The notes beneath the pieces are model-generated. The model saw only the letters and a list, made by a program, of their open reading frames with translations, did not search any database and was not told where the DNA came from. Shown in pieces: positions 37,717 to 49,545 of a DNA stretch of 64,000 nt. Within the stretch, counting starts at the first letter, position 1. Each line of letters opens with the position of its first letter. A program made the translations under genes and the position numbers. This DNA is from Melanocharis versteri (taxonomy: Eukaryota; Chordata; Aves; Passeriformes; Melanocharitidae): positions 662,769-726,768 of the forward strand of contig VZTG01006022.1 in the NCBI GenBank assembly GCA_013397845.1, read 5' to 3'.

Positions 37717-37945
37717 AGGCTCAATTTAAACTGGATATAAGGAAGGATTTTTTTTTACAGTGAGAGTGGTAAAACACTGGCACAGGGTGCCCAGAGAAGC
37801 TGTGGCTGCCCCATCCCTGGCAGTGTCCAAGGCCAGGTTGGATGAGGTTTGGAGCCACCTGGCCCAGTGGAAGGTGTCCCTGCCCATGGCAGGGGTGGAG
37901 TGAGATGGGCTTTAAGGTCCTGTCCAAGCCAAACCACTCTGGGGT
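37717..37945 (+). mobile_element. CR1 LINE, 3' end fragment
   Basis: It begins with the conserved AAACTGGATATAAGGAAGGA followed by a T run, then GGCACAGGGTGCCCAGAGAA, GTGTCCAAGGCCAGGTTGGA, GTGGAAGGTGTCCCTGCCC, and CCAAGCCAAACCACTCTGGG. The tail is diverged. Confidence 0.9.
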
Positions 37946-40900
37946 TAAGTGACCATATAGGCAATAAGCAAATCCCAGCTGATTACAACTTCATGTCTGC
38001 CTCCCTGAATGCTGCATTTTAGGCTTGAGGCTGAACTTGTTTGTGAGATTTGGCACCCATCTAGGGAGGGCTGCAGACAGCATTCCCTGCTGGCCTCCTT
38101 TTCCTTGCTGGACCCAGCTGAAGCTGAAATGGGAACAGATCCAGAGAGGCTGTCTCCAGGAGAGACCTCAGCCTGCAAAGAGGCTCTGATCATCCGACAT
38201 CAAACTTCAACCATAAGACGAGATCCTAGTTTAAAATAGGTGCCGAGGATTCCCTGACGGTGGAAGATCCCACATCCAGGAGATGCTGCCCCTGACAGCT
38301 CCTCCTCTCTACTGATGGTGCAGGTGCCTCACCAGGTTGGGTGTCCAGCCTGGACTGAGATCCCAACCCAGCCAAGCTCCCTACCACCCTCCTGCCTCAT
38401 TTCAGGACAGATGGATTTGAGGGAGGTATTTAACAGGCAAAGAGGAAAGCAAATCCTTCCCCTCCACCGGGTTTTCCACAGGCACCTCATTTACACATCT
38501 GACTCTCAATTCATTTGGAAGTTGTCTCTCAAATGAAATCCTTCTTTGGTTCTGTGACTGCTGACAATCTCCACTGGTGTTGCTGGTCTTTTTCATCACA
38601 AGAGTCCCTTGGAAGCTGTGGCTCCTGGAGCTGGGCCCTGCCCAGCAGTGTCAGCCACCAATCAAGAAAAAAATAATGAAATAAAACCAAATCTGAGCAT
38701 TGCAGAGAAAATATTAAAAATATGGTCTTCAAAATTCAGAAAGAAAATTTAAAGCCCCTTCCCATCCTTTATTCACAATGAGATACAGATAAATACTCAT
38801 GGATTGCTTTTGTAAGGCAGAGACCCAGTTTGAGGAGATAAAACTCCCAATTTCTGGATCCTCAGGGTTGCAGTGGAGGGGAATTTTGCACCATCCCCTC
38901 AAGCTGCAGCCTTTCCCTAACATTCACAGCAAGCTGGATTTATTATTTTGTTCTCACATTTCATTTTCTCCTTCTTGCCTCCTGCAGCAGGTCCAATGGG
39001 AGCCGGGAGAAGTTCTCCTAGGGTGTGATCCTCAAACACACCTCCCTGATGGAGCTTTCGTGGACAACTCTCAGGGATGGGGTTGAACATCAGCAGAATC
39101 CAGTGGAAGCTGCTCCCAGGGAGCAAAAAGGATCCCTGCTCCCAAGCTGGAGTCCTCCCTGGCCTGGAGGAGCTCCTCTCCTGCAGGCAGCTCCTGCCCT
39201 GCCACTGCCTGTCTCTGCTTTTCATCAGAAATTCCTCATGTGCTGCAGCTGAACAGCCCGGTAGGCTCCCATGAAAAAACCTTGATTTTGCCTAATCAGA
39301 ATTTTCTGACATTTCCTGGAAGATTCCCAAAGAGCACTCAAACACTTGAGGAGCCTGGATCCTGGATATGATTCCTGGCCATAAATAGCCAGGCTGGAGT
39401 TCAGTTAAATAATCATGGCATCCAACCGTGTGGCCCCTGCCAGAGCTTGTCACGGGCTTGTCACCCTGAGCCAAGCACAGCGGGGTTGTGCTGGGGTGTC
39501 TCAGCCTTCTCTTGGTCTCTCTAGCCACCATTTCTGCCCAGCTCCTCTTCCTCACTGCGTCCTTTGGCTCCTCTTTCTCCTCCCGGGCTCACTCTTGCCC
39601 CAGGAGGTGCTGAGGGACAGCAGCCCAGATTTCCCACAGCACTCCAAGGCTTGGGGAGGAGCTGTGGAGCTGCAGAGGAGGCTGGGGGGCACCGAGGTCT
39701 GCAGGGAGGTGGATGAAATGTGGGCAAGTGCCATGAGAGGCTCCCAAGGCTGGTTCATCCTGCTCCAGGGCAGCAGGGAGATGCTGCTGGTACACACAGG
39801 GCGTTACTGGGGTCACGGGCACTTGGCTCTGCAGGCCCCTTGTGGCCTTTTCTCCAGTGCAGATGAGCACTCAGCAAAGCCCACCTCCCACACTGACCCC
39901 AAAACCTTTCCATGCAGTCCTTGGCCATGGATTTGCCTGCGGCGAGTCCAGGTGAAGATGCCAGACCACACAGAGAGACTTTGTCCAGGAAAGTCTGTTT
40001 CAAATTTAGTTATAACTTCTCCCCTCTCATTTCAGGCTTCCCTTGGTCCCACCTTGGCACAGTCTTCTGAGGGACCTGCTGGTGTCCCCAGGGCTCTGGG
40101 CACCTGGCCCAGCCTGGAGGCCACTTGCAGGTGGGCACCAGGAGCTCTCTGGAAGGACCACCCAGAAATGAGCCCAGGGCCAGGGCAGGGGACTCCTCAT
40201 CCTCCCTTCCTGCTCCAGCCCAGAGAGTGCAGGGGTCCTACTGACACCTCCCAAGAGACTGAGCTGCTCTGCCTCAGCCATGGGAGGCTCTTGCAGGCCC
40301 TCATTAAGCACCTGCTTTCCCATCTGTCTCTTACATATTCTGGGTTAGACAGGAGCTGAAAATCATAAGCAGAGAAACAACTCCTTTGGAGCACTGTTCC
40401 TCCTCTTTCTCAGCCTCCAACAGCTGATTTTGTCAAGGAATCAGTCTAGCTCCATCACAGGGGGTGCTAAGGCATGGAGCCACCCAGCAGGAGGGATAAA
40501 TCTGCAGTGTGCTCTTCCTTGTGCTGAGATGGATCAACCCAGTAAGACTTTTTCTCTGTTTGTCGCTGTTTTCCTCTGTGGCATCAGACTTTGGGACTCT
40601 TCCAGCAGCTCACTAATGGAAAATATATAAATGCAAGGGAATGTGGATAATTTACTGATGTGTCTGCTTTCTCCTACCTCCCTAAACACTCCCTGCGAGG
40701 GAGCTCATCAGAAATAGGGGGTGCAGATTCTCCTTCAGGCATCTTAGCAGCAACATCCTCTTCTTCTATAACAACAGAGGTGTCTGCTCCTGCAAAATGC
40801 TGAGTAGCCTCAAACCCTGCTGCAACCAGGCAGGACAGGGAGCAGCTCCTGCTGCCCAAGACAGGGCCCTGCATGAAGCCAAGTGCCTGTCATCACTTCA

Positions 40901-41283
40901 CCTCTGGTTTTTTTCAACAAGAGGGATGAGTGTTATCAGACAAGTTCTGCACAAGCAGTTTGCCCCATTCTGCCTGTGTCTGGCAGAGGTGGGGAGATCT
41001 TAGAGACAGGGTGAATTCTTCTCTCCATCCACCTGATGCAGCCCTGGCTTGAATCTGTACCCCATGCTTGGCTTCAGGGATTGCAGAGTGAGGGAAGAGT
41101 TACCTGTGTGTATAACTAAATAATTCTCTATTACCTGCCAGTCTGGATGATGTGACATCTTCCTCTCAGCAGGGCAGGGTCCATGCACTCTTCCCGACAT
41201 CTTTGTAGAATTTTTCTAACTTCTGTTTAATCTGAGGGGAGCAGGTTGAAAGGAGCAAACTTTAGTGCATGCAGTTATTATTT
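37946..41283. other. unannotated stretch
   Basis: No recognised element. It holds the longest N-free open frame of the window, 314 residues at 39415-40359 (plus), with no recognisable domain (see findings). Confidence 0.35.
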
Positions 41284-41515
41284 CATAGAATCATGGAATA
41301 TCCTGAGCTGGAAGGGACCCACAGGATGATCCAGTGCAGCTCCTGGCCCTGCACAGACACCCCAACAATCCCACCCTGGGCATCCCTGGCAGCGCTGTCC
41401 AAACGCTCCTGGAGCTCTGGCAGCCTCGGGGCCGGGACCATTCCCTGGGGAGCCTGGGCAGTGCCCAGCACCCTCTGGGGAAGAACCTTTCCCTGATCTC
41501 CACCCTAACCCTGTG
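41284..41515 (-). mobile_element. CR1 LINE, 3' end fragment (second subfamily)
   Basis: CATAGAATCATGGAATATCC, GAGCTGGAAGGGACCCACAG, CTCCTGGCCCTGCACAGACA, CCTGGGGAGCCTGGGCAGTG and GAACCTTTCCCTGATCTCC. Same subfamily as the copies at 6236 and 49083 but better preserved. Confidence 0.9.
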
Positions 41516-42285
41516 ATATTTATCAATATGATAAAGTGATAACTATCAAAATGCTGTGGGGAAAGCTGGCAGGGCAATCAGGGCGTGAGAAGCTGCTGGG
41601 GGGCTGCAAAGGGGTTACATAAACATTGGTTTTCCCCGTTGTCCCTGTCGAAATGAGCTTCCCAATGTCTGGGTTTGGCCCTGCTGCTGGAGCCCTACCA
41701 AAAGGCTGGACGTATCTTCAGACGGCGCAGATGTGGTGGAAAGCCAGGGGAGGAATGTTTTTGGCAAAACCTGAGGCGTATCAGACAATCCATTTCTGAG
41801 ACATGGGTCTTAGGGAAAAGAAGTGTAATTCAGAGTGTTTGAAGCATCTCCTAATGCTTTTTCATGTCATAGCTCAGAAATGGCTTGGCCTAGAAACTTC
41901 AGATTTGTTTAATTCAAGAGCCCTTGACGTAATCTAGCACAGATGAGGGCTTCTGAGAGGCTGCAGTGCTTATTTGGAGTTATTCTCTTCTGAATTACAA
42001 ATATATTAGTGTTTCACCAGCAGCTGTGACAGTGAAAAGTTAAGACAGGCTTTCCAGACTTTGCAAAGCAACCTTGGAGTCCTTTTTCAGGATCCCTGTG
42101 TCAGACTTGTTTCACCCACACAAACGGTGCAGCAAGGACTGCAGAGAAGCACTGGAAACCAAAGCCAGCCCTGGTGTCTGCATCTGCCAGACCTCCTCAA
42201 ACCTCAACTAACAGGGAATTCCTTTCTTCTGACTTCAGTGCCCCACTCTGGTGTCACTGCTCCCTTGCCAGGTGTATGCCCAGCA
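41516..42285. other. unannotated stretch
   Basis: No feature recognised between the two CR1 copies. Confidence 0.3.
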
Positions 42286-42600
42286 TCATCCCAGAACGAT
42301 TTGGGTTGGAAGGGACCTTAAAAAATCATCTTATCCCACCCCCAGCCATGCACAGGGACACCTTTCACTATCCCAGGCTGCTCCAAGCGCCATCCAGCCT
42401 GGCCTTGGGCACTGCCAGGGATCCAGGGGCAGCCACAGCTTCTCTGGGCACCCTGTGCCAGGGCCTGCCACCCTCACAGGGAAGAATTCCATCTATCCCT
42501 GTATCTATCCCTTCCATCTATCCCAATATCCCATCCAACCCTGCCCTCTGGCAGTGTGGATCCATGCCCCCTTGTCCTGCTCCTGCAGCCCTTGTCCAGG
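42286..42600 (-). mobile_element. CR1 LINE, 3' end fragment with internal tandem expansion
   Basis: It runs from CCAGAACGATTTGGGTTGG through CCATGCACAGGGACACC and GGATCCAGGGGCAGCCACAG to CCCTGCCCTCTGGCAGTG. Between GGGAAGAATTCC and CCAATATCCC it carries about 36-40 extra bases of ATCTATCCC units not found in the other copies. Confidence 0.9.
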
Positions 42601-43516
42601 AAATGCTGTAACAGACAGGTTCAACGCTGGGCAGAACCTGATTCCCCTCCTCCCAGATGTCCTCAGGAGCCCTTCCCTGGGATTGCCCATTTCTACTCCC
42701 CTGCCAAGCCTGTGCCACCTTCTTTTTGTGTCCCGAGGGTGGGCTGAGTTTCCACTCATCACCCACGTCCCAGCCAAACCTAAATAAAACTAAAAAGTGT
42801 CAGACAACTCCTGGCAACAATTCATCTTAGAGAAGGAGGAGTGAGCCAGCATGAAGTTTGGGAAGAGATCTATTTGCAGTAATAAAACTGGGGAAAAAAA
42901 AAAAACCTACTGAAATTAATTTCCTCTCTAATGGCTGGGGTGACTGGGGGAGCGTGGATTTTTTTTTTTCCATAATTATCGGAGCTAAGGAGAGATGTTG
43001 CGGACAGGGTGTTAATTAGACCTGATATACTTGGGTATATTGCATTTCATTAGGAGAGTAAATAACCCCAGCAGATTTTAATCCTGCTGGCGGTCCGCCA
43101 AGCGCTGCAGAGGGATTATCTTTGAGGGTTAAAAGTAGGCCAAAGAGCTAAAAGCAGCCTTTCACGAAAGAAGAAGGCCAAGGATCCAGGTTAGGAGTGG
43201 TAGGCCAAAGCTGTGGGATAATCAGATTGAATTCCTCGGCAGAAAGTGCACTAAAAAGGAGATAAATCCCAATTGCCTCATTTCTGCGGGCGAACAGGAG
43301 GGAGGCGAATCTGGGCACTTTCTCCAGCTGGCAGGGGAACGTAGCCAGATGTTGTTTGTCCCATCAGCCCCAGCCTGACGGAGCTGCCCCGGCTGTGGGG
43401 CTGAGGAGGGCGACCCAGCACCGCTGCCAAGGAATCCTGAGGGCAGCAGAGTCCCTTGGCTCTGAGGGGACAGCGGCCTTGGGGTGCCACAACCCCTCTG
43501 CGCAGAGATGGGAGAG
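42601..43516. other. unannotated stretch
   Basis: No gene. Around 42970-43100 it has several homeodomain-type words (ATAATTATC, GTTAATTAGA, TTTTAATCC), and is a conserved-noncoding candidate. Confidence 0.3.
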
Positions 43517-43521
43517 ATGTC
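43517..43521. repeat. target-site duplication, left copy
   Basis: ATGTC directly left of the LTR; identical to 44184-44188. Confidence 0.85.
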
Positions 43522-44183
43522 TGTCCTGGGGTGGCTGAATAGCTCAGTGTCCCCAGTCGTCTGTTCTTCCGTGCTGCCGGACATTGAGCTCTGCGCCTTT
43601 CAGGCTGGCTCCGAGGGTGAGGGGAGCACACAGCGCGCACTTTGTGTACGGGAGCCTCGTCTGTGCCGCCCGGAAGCGCCGGCTGCTTCGCGTGCTCGGG
43701 GTGCGGGCTGCGGCACGGACAGCGGGAGAGGGTTTTCTTTTGCTTTTTAGTTAGTTTTCCTAGCTAGCTGAGGCAGAGGAGATCCCTGGACTGTAGTTTT
43801 CGTTCCTTGGACTGATCAGCTCTGCTCCGGACCGAGAACCCAGGATAAACGCCGGGAGCTCACCGCTGGGCCCAGCCGGCCCGGGAGGCTGCATTTTCCA
43901 GCCCAGGAGGGACTGCTGGGAGGCTGAGCGAGCTGAGATACACCCCGTGAAAAGAACTCTCTTCCTGAATTTGCCATCTCTCCAGAACAACGAGAGGTTC
44001 CCCTGTTTAATACTGTTCACTTTCTGTCTTTGTGGGTGCTTTGCTATTGAATAAACAGGCTCTTCTTTTCCACTTCTCTCGGAGGAGATTTTTTTTGTCT
44101 CCCAAACCGGTGGGGGGAAGGGAGGGCCCTTGAATTCGCTTTGCTGGAGGTTTTCCTCCATAACTTTGCCCTAAACCAGGACA
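43522..44183 (+). mobile_element. ERVL-type solo LTR with terminal inverted repeats
   Basis: The element starts TGTCCTGGGG and ends TAAACCAGGACA, so the ends are inverted copies of TGTCCTGG. It is flanked by perfect 5-base direct repeats ATGTC, the length made by ERVL/class III integrases. Inside is a U3 with CpG-rich text, a TTTTGCTTTTTAGTTAG stretch, and a polyadenylation signal AATAAA (44050-44055) followed by a T/C-rich and GTGGGGGGAAGG tract. Length is 662 bases. No internal retroviral region is present, so it is a solo LTR. The text matches an LTR family common in songbird genomes as I recall; its name is not certain. Confidence 0.9.
44050..44055 (+). promoter_or_regulatory. LTR polyadenylation signal
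   Basis: AATAAA within the ERVL-type LTR, about 130 bases from its right end, marking the R region. Confidence 0.7.
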
Positions 44184-44188
44184 ATGTC
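44184..44188. repeat. target-site duplication, right copy
   Basis: ATGTC directly right of the LTR; identical to 43517-43521. Confidence 0.85.
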
Positions 44189-44550
44189 CCCATGGAGAGG
44201 GCACCCCAAAAGCCCTCTGGTGCCTCACAGCTCCCACACACCGTGTGTGTGTCCCCCGAGGGGTGACAGTCATTCACTGGGGAGGGGACACTGGGGACAG
44301 AGGAGCAGAGTGACCCTGCTTTGCTCTGGGGGGGATTTTAGGGCAGCATCGACCAGCCAGCATTCACCGTGCGGGGATTTAGTTACTCCTGGAATGAGCT
44401 GCTCTTGTAAAGGCACACATAGAAATGAAACCCAGAGGTGAGGTTTTAGATTGATAGGAAAAAGGGAAACAGTTCCCAGTCCTACCTGGTGCCTGTGGAG
44501 CAATCTCTCAGAAACTGGGGGAGCTGGCCCTGCACTCCCCCAGGGTTTAT
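44189..44550. other. unannotated stretch
   Basis: GC-rich DNA between the LTR and a CR1 fragment; no feature recognised. Confidence 0.3.
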
Positions 44551-44665
44551 CACAGATTCACTGAATGGTTTGGGTTGGAAGAGACCTTAAAAAATCATCT
44601 CATTCCAGCCCCTGCCATGGGCTGGGACATCTCCCACTAAACCAGGTTGCTCCACCAGCCTGGCC
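44551..44665 (-). mobile_element. CR1 LINE, 3' end fragment
   Basis: GAATGGTTTGGGTTGGAAGA, AAAATCATCTCATTCCAGCC, CCATGGGCTGGGACATCTCC and CCAGCCTGGCC. A short 5'-truncated copy. Confidence 0.85.
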
Positions 44666-47600
44666 TTATTTACTGCAGCTGCTGCTCCAAAGCTCCTTCT
44701 CAGGAGAGATTGATGTACCAAAAATCAATGGAAAAGGTGCAAATGAAAGGTGAAAATAAGACCTTCTCAGAGCCTTCAGGAAGCAAAAAGAGTTGAAGGA
44801 AGCAAAGAGGGCCTGCAGTCCAGGTGAACGGCCATGTCCCACTCTTCATCTGCCTCCTCACTGCCCGCAAGTTTTGAATGTAGAAAATTACTGCTGAAAA
44901 ATTCAAGTTTCAAAACTTTTCAGCCTGGAAATGAGGGAGAAATTAATTTTTGTCCTTTTCACTTGGGAGCATGAGTTGTAAATCACTCGGAGACCTATTT
45001 CAGGGCAGGGCTGGAGTTTGGTGATAGGATGGCTGGATTGCTGTGACAGAGCTTAATTCAATTAAAATGCAGTTGTATGCTGAGAAGGGACCCAGATTCC
45101 TCACCAGTGACTGCAGGGAACTGCACAGAAGTAGCCTCAGGAGGAAATGACATGATTTTATGATCTCAGCTGGGAGTAAAGCTGCTCTAACCCTCCTGTG
45201 CCCACAAGTCATGACAGTGCTGGTCCCACAAGGATGCCTTGGTTGGAGAAACCATGGAAAAACCAGTTTGCTAAACAAATCAAAAGGACTGGGAAAGAGC
45301 ATAAACATCTAAACATCTCCATCCACTGCAGTGGGGATGAGAAGCACTCACTGGAGAATGAGTCTCAGTGGCATTTTGGTGTCTGTGGTTCCTGCTGTCC
45401 TTAACTGGGCTGGAAACTCTGCTGATGGGTCCTAGGCTTTAACGTGAAACCAGTGCTTCCAGTTTGGATCTTCTCCTCCACCTCCGATGTAGTGATCCTT
45501 TGGAAATGGGAGGGGAATTAAGCCAGCCCAAAGGGAGGAGCAGATACCAGGGATGAGTTTTGCATTTCTTGAGGGATCAATCCTAGGAAATTGTTTCCTT
45601 CCCACATGGCTGCTCGTAATTCCCCTTTGGAGACGGTGCTCATTAATGCCTAAGAGGCTTCGGTGCTGTAGGTGGATGTGAAATAACAGCAAAGCATCTG
45701 TTAGGAGGTCTCAAAATACCTCGTGCTTCCACATAATCATTGCTTCTAAAGCCGAACAGCGATTTGGAATGTTAAAATTTGGGAAAATAAATAAAATCTG
45801 ACTTCAGCTATGGGAAAGGCCAAACTTCAGTGGGGGAGGACTCCTACACTGTGCCTAAGAGCACGGCTGATCAGTTCAAGAGGTATTAGTTATTTAACCA
45901 TAGGAGAGAATATTGCTAGAAACAAAAGATTCTATTTATTTCTTTACATCTGTTAATATAATTTATTTTGTATATTTATTTTTGTTTTAGTCATATGTTT
46001 AGATATAAAAGTATCTATTTATATTTATTTATAACATTGCCAGAAACAAAATCTTCTCCTGTGTTATACCTGTTACATTTCTTACTCAGGATAACAATCC
46101 TATACAGAACCTGATTTTCATGATAGATTTCTGAGATCACCACGATTTAGTCACAACCTTAAAATTAAGAATATTGAAATGCTTTCCTGTGCATGACTTT
46201 GATGCTGCCCGTGCCCAGCTGTGCTCCCTCCAGCCAAAGGGAGCAGCTGTTGGTGCTAAGTGGGGCTAAAAATAAGAAAGCAACACAGCTTAAATGAAAA
46301 AAATCTTTTTAATTAGGTACAAGGGACTAAACTATTCATCACATAGAGCTGTTCCTAAAAGCCCCAAACTGAGGTGAAGAGGTGAGGGATGATGAAGCAC
46401 AGAAAAGAATAGGAAGGAAACAGCAAGAAAAGGATTTAGGGGCTTTTAGGACTGGATGACTCAAAACTTTCACTTGTGAGCCCTGGCTCAGCTGCTGCTG
46501 GGGGGCACTGGGTGGGTACTAAACAGCCAGCCCCAGGCAGATTCTGGAAACAGGGATTTTAGCACAGTGTCCACATGGTGGGATAAGGTGTTTAATTGCC
46601 CAGTGTTTTAAGAAGGCTCCATCCCCTAAAATATAAAGGAAAAATAGAAAGTATTAAAGGGGTTAGTTTTCTAGCTTTGCCAGGTGTGTGTGATTCCCTC
46701 TCTTGGATACCAGGTAGGTGTAAGCTACTGAATAGCTGTTGTTGTTTTGGGACTATTTTACATCCTCTGGGTTCGAGGTTAGGTGGTGATGCCTGGTCCA
46801 GAGAAGGGAAAATAAGGCTGCCATGTGTCATTTAAAAAAGAAAAATTAGGAGATGGAACCGTAAGTGTGGGAGTAGAGAGCTGAGGGAATAACTTGTTCA
46901 GCAAAAAGGCCATGGAAGGGAAAGGCCTTCTCCCTCGTGGAAGGGAAGAGGCCTCTGAAGAATATCAGGAATGTTTATTCCCTGAAGTGGCCGGGTTGGA
47001 AGAGTTCCTGCAGCCAGCATGCAAAGCTCTCTGTGCTGTTACTACCAGCCACACAACAGGCTACTACTGAGCAATTAGTATTGTTTGCAGGTAACTCAAG
47101 AGCAGAAAAAGTTCTCCTGATTAAGGAATTTGGGGCATCTAAACAGAGAAAAACCAAATTCCATGTGATTGAGGTGTCCAATGATAAAGCTGTTAAAAAC
47201 AGTCAGAAAAATACCACAGCTGAGGTTGTCTGTGTGTCCAGCCAAACCCCCCAGTTTGGTTTGTGTCCAAATGGCTTCTGGCCGTAGCAGGGTAACAGAA
47301 GTGGCTTCAGATTCAGTGCCCACCTGACACCAAGCAGGTTGGAAGCTTTGCTCAGTGCTGGAAAACTCTTCCTCCTGTGGCCTGGTTTGGGTTGGTACTT
47401 GGGGCACGCTGTGGCAGTTGGGTTAAATCAGGTTTTCCCATAATAATCTGTTTGAAAAGGATGCTCAGGGGATGCCAGTGGCTGCTGGAGATGGAGCAGG
47501 AGTGGGATGGGACAGGAGCACAAGCACCAGGTCATTTAGTGCCCAGCTTTGCTCAGTAGGAAGCAATCCCACTTTGCCTCCATTGGTTTCAGGATGCAAA

Positions 47601-49082
47601 TGAAGAAAAATGAAGTCAGCTTTCAGGTTCCTGGGGATAAAAGACATTCATTCACTCTGGCATTCAGCTATTTCTCTTGTTTACATTTGATGCCTCTTAT
47701 AAATACACTGTTTCTGATTAAGGAGAAATATTTTTCTGAAGGTTTGCTTAATTTTTCACTTCAAAGTCAATCTTTGAAAACCTCTCTGCTATTATCAAGC
47801 CTGCAATGGTTTCATCCTAATCCCTCTTACTCTCTCCATTCTTATCCTTTGCTGAGGGGAAATGATAAAATTTTTTCTGACACAGAACTCGGATCCAGTG
47901 CTGAAAGATAAGCTGTTTCAAAATAAAATCATGGATTTCAATTTCAAGCATTGGTTAATATTGCCATTTTTATAGATCCTGTCCTACTGCAGATTGAACA
48001 AAGCATAGTAGCTGAAAGGCCTTCTCCTGGAATAAGAGCTCATACTTTTCTAACCCTCCTTCTTCATTCTAACTTTCCACTTCTAAGCATTGTCTTTCCA
48101 TAGTAATGAACATCCAGAGATCAAACCCAGCTTTATAATTAAAAATTTAATCAAAAGCAGGTCTGGGAAACTTGCAGTGGGTGAGAAAGCTGTAGGTGAA
48201 CTTCGGTTTAATTGGTAGCTGGGTTTGTTCTAAGACTATTTTAAGATGCTTGGAGCTTGCCTGTCTTAGAAACTGGCACTTAGATTTTGTCAGACTCACT
48301 GACAAAAAGTGGTTGAAAAAGGATGCACGAGTGGCCTTGAGCACTTGTCTTTGCAAATTCTGCGGTCTTTCAGTGCAGTTTGAGTCGGAGTAAAGGCTGG
48401 GAGTGCTGCCAGGTAACATCCAAAAAGGTCTGCCCAAGGGTTCGGAGGAAATTGTCTTGTCTATAGGAATGAACTGGCCCAGCATAGTTTTTTTGGGTTT
48501 TTTAATGGGTATGACCTGGAATAGTTTCACAAGAGTCAATAGCATCACCAGCTGGGGAGTGCTGAAGCAAAAATCATAGGAAAACGTAGGTTTATAACAC
48601 AGATTTAGTTAAATGTGCATGTTCTGATGGAACCAGAGGGTGAAGGTCTGCTCTGTTTATGCTCTGGCTGTTTTGCTTAATTTTGGGGATGAGGCAAAGC
48701 ATTCCTGACAGTGTGTACACACACCAGCCATGAGCTGGGCCTACGGGGTAGGATACATGGATTAATATAAAATATTGAGTTTGCTGCATCCTTAATATCA
48801 TCAGGGAAGTGTTAACCCAAGGAGGGAGTGATGGTTCTGGGGCTTCCACTTTCCCTCCCCCTGTCTCCCCATTCCCTAAAGGACACTAATATGTAATTAG
48901 GGCCCGCAAAGAGCCGGAGACAAACCCAGTGCCTCTGGGCTGCTTGTTCCTTGTTCAACAGCCAAAAATCCACAGCGGCAGCTGGAGCTCTCCCTGGCCC
49001 TGTTTGGATTGCAGCAGGACCATGCCAAAACACTGCGTGCCATTAATAACCCCAGGTCACTGCCACAGGGTCCTGCCCACCC
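44666..49082. other. unannotated stretch, AT-rich in the middle
   Basis: No gene or repeat recognised. From about 45930 to 46040 the sequence is almost only A and T, with ATTTATT and ATATAAAAG words. Other frames (79-133 residues) are not gene-like. Confidence 0.4.
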
Positions 49083-49230
49083 AGAATCATGGAATATCCT
49101 GTGCTGGAAGGGACACACAAGCATCGGTGAGTCCAGCTCCTGGCCCTGCACAGGACAGCCCCAAGAACCCCACCAAGTGCCTGAGAGCATTTTTCAAATG
49201 CCCCTTGAGCTCTGGAAGGCTTGGGGCCAC
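49083..49230 (-). mobile_element. CR1 LINE, 3' end fragment (second subfamily)
   Basis: AGAATCATGGAATATCCTGT, GCTGGAAGGGACACACAAGC, CTCCTGGCCCTGCACAGGAC and CTTGAGCTCTGGAAGG. Same subfamily as 41284-41515, shorter. Confidence 0.85.
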
Positions 49231-49545
49231 TTGTCTGTGGCTACAACCACTAAAGCATTTCCATCAGCCAGTCTCCAGTTACAAATTGTGATTAGCAACA
49301 TCATATCGCAAATCCAAGTGGTAAATAGATCTGGAAACTCACAGCCGGGCTGGAAGCTCTTCTCTTTAAATGCAAGTACAGCTGTGAGCAGCACCAGGTT
49401 TGTAAAAAGCTGGCAAAGTCCTGCACTGCTGGAAGTTGTTCCGGTGAACGCTGTGCACCAAGAACGTTGTGTAGCTCTGAGGAACACCTCTGTCCCACAA
49501 AACCTTCTGATGTCCCCAGAACATTCCTGCTGGTGGACAAGAGGG
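49231..49545. other. unannotated stretch
   Basis: No feature recognised. It separates a CR1 fragment from the following LTR. Confidence 0.3.

Noticed and set aside
41284..44665. A clustered gene family suggested by repeated similar peptides (for example GRDTFHCPRLLQAP)
   Set aside because: The shared peptide text is the translation of CR1 3' ends repeated throughout the window.
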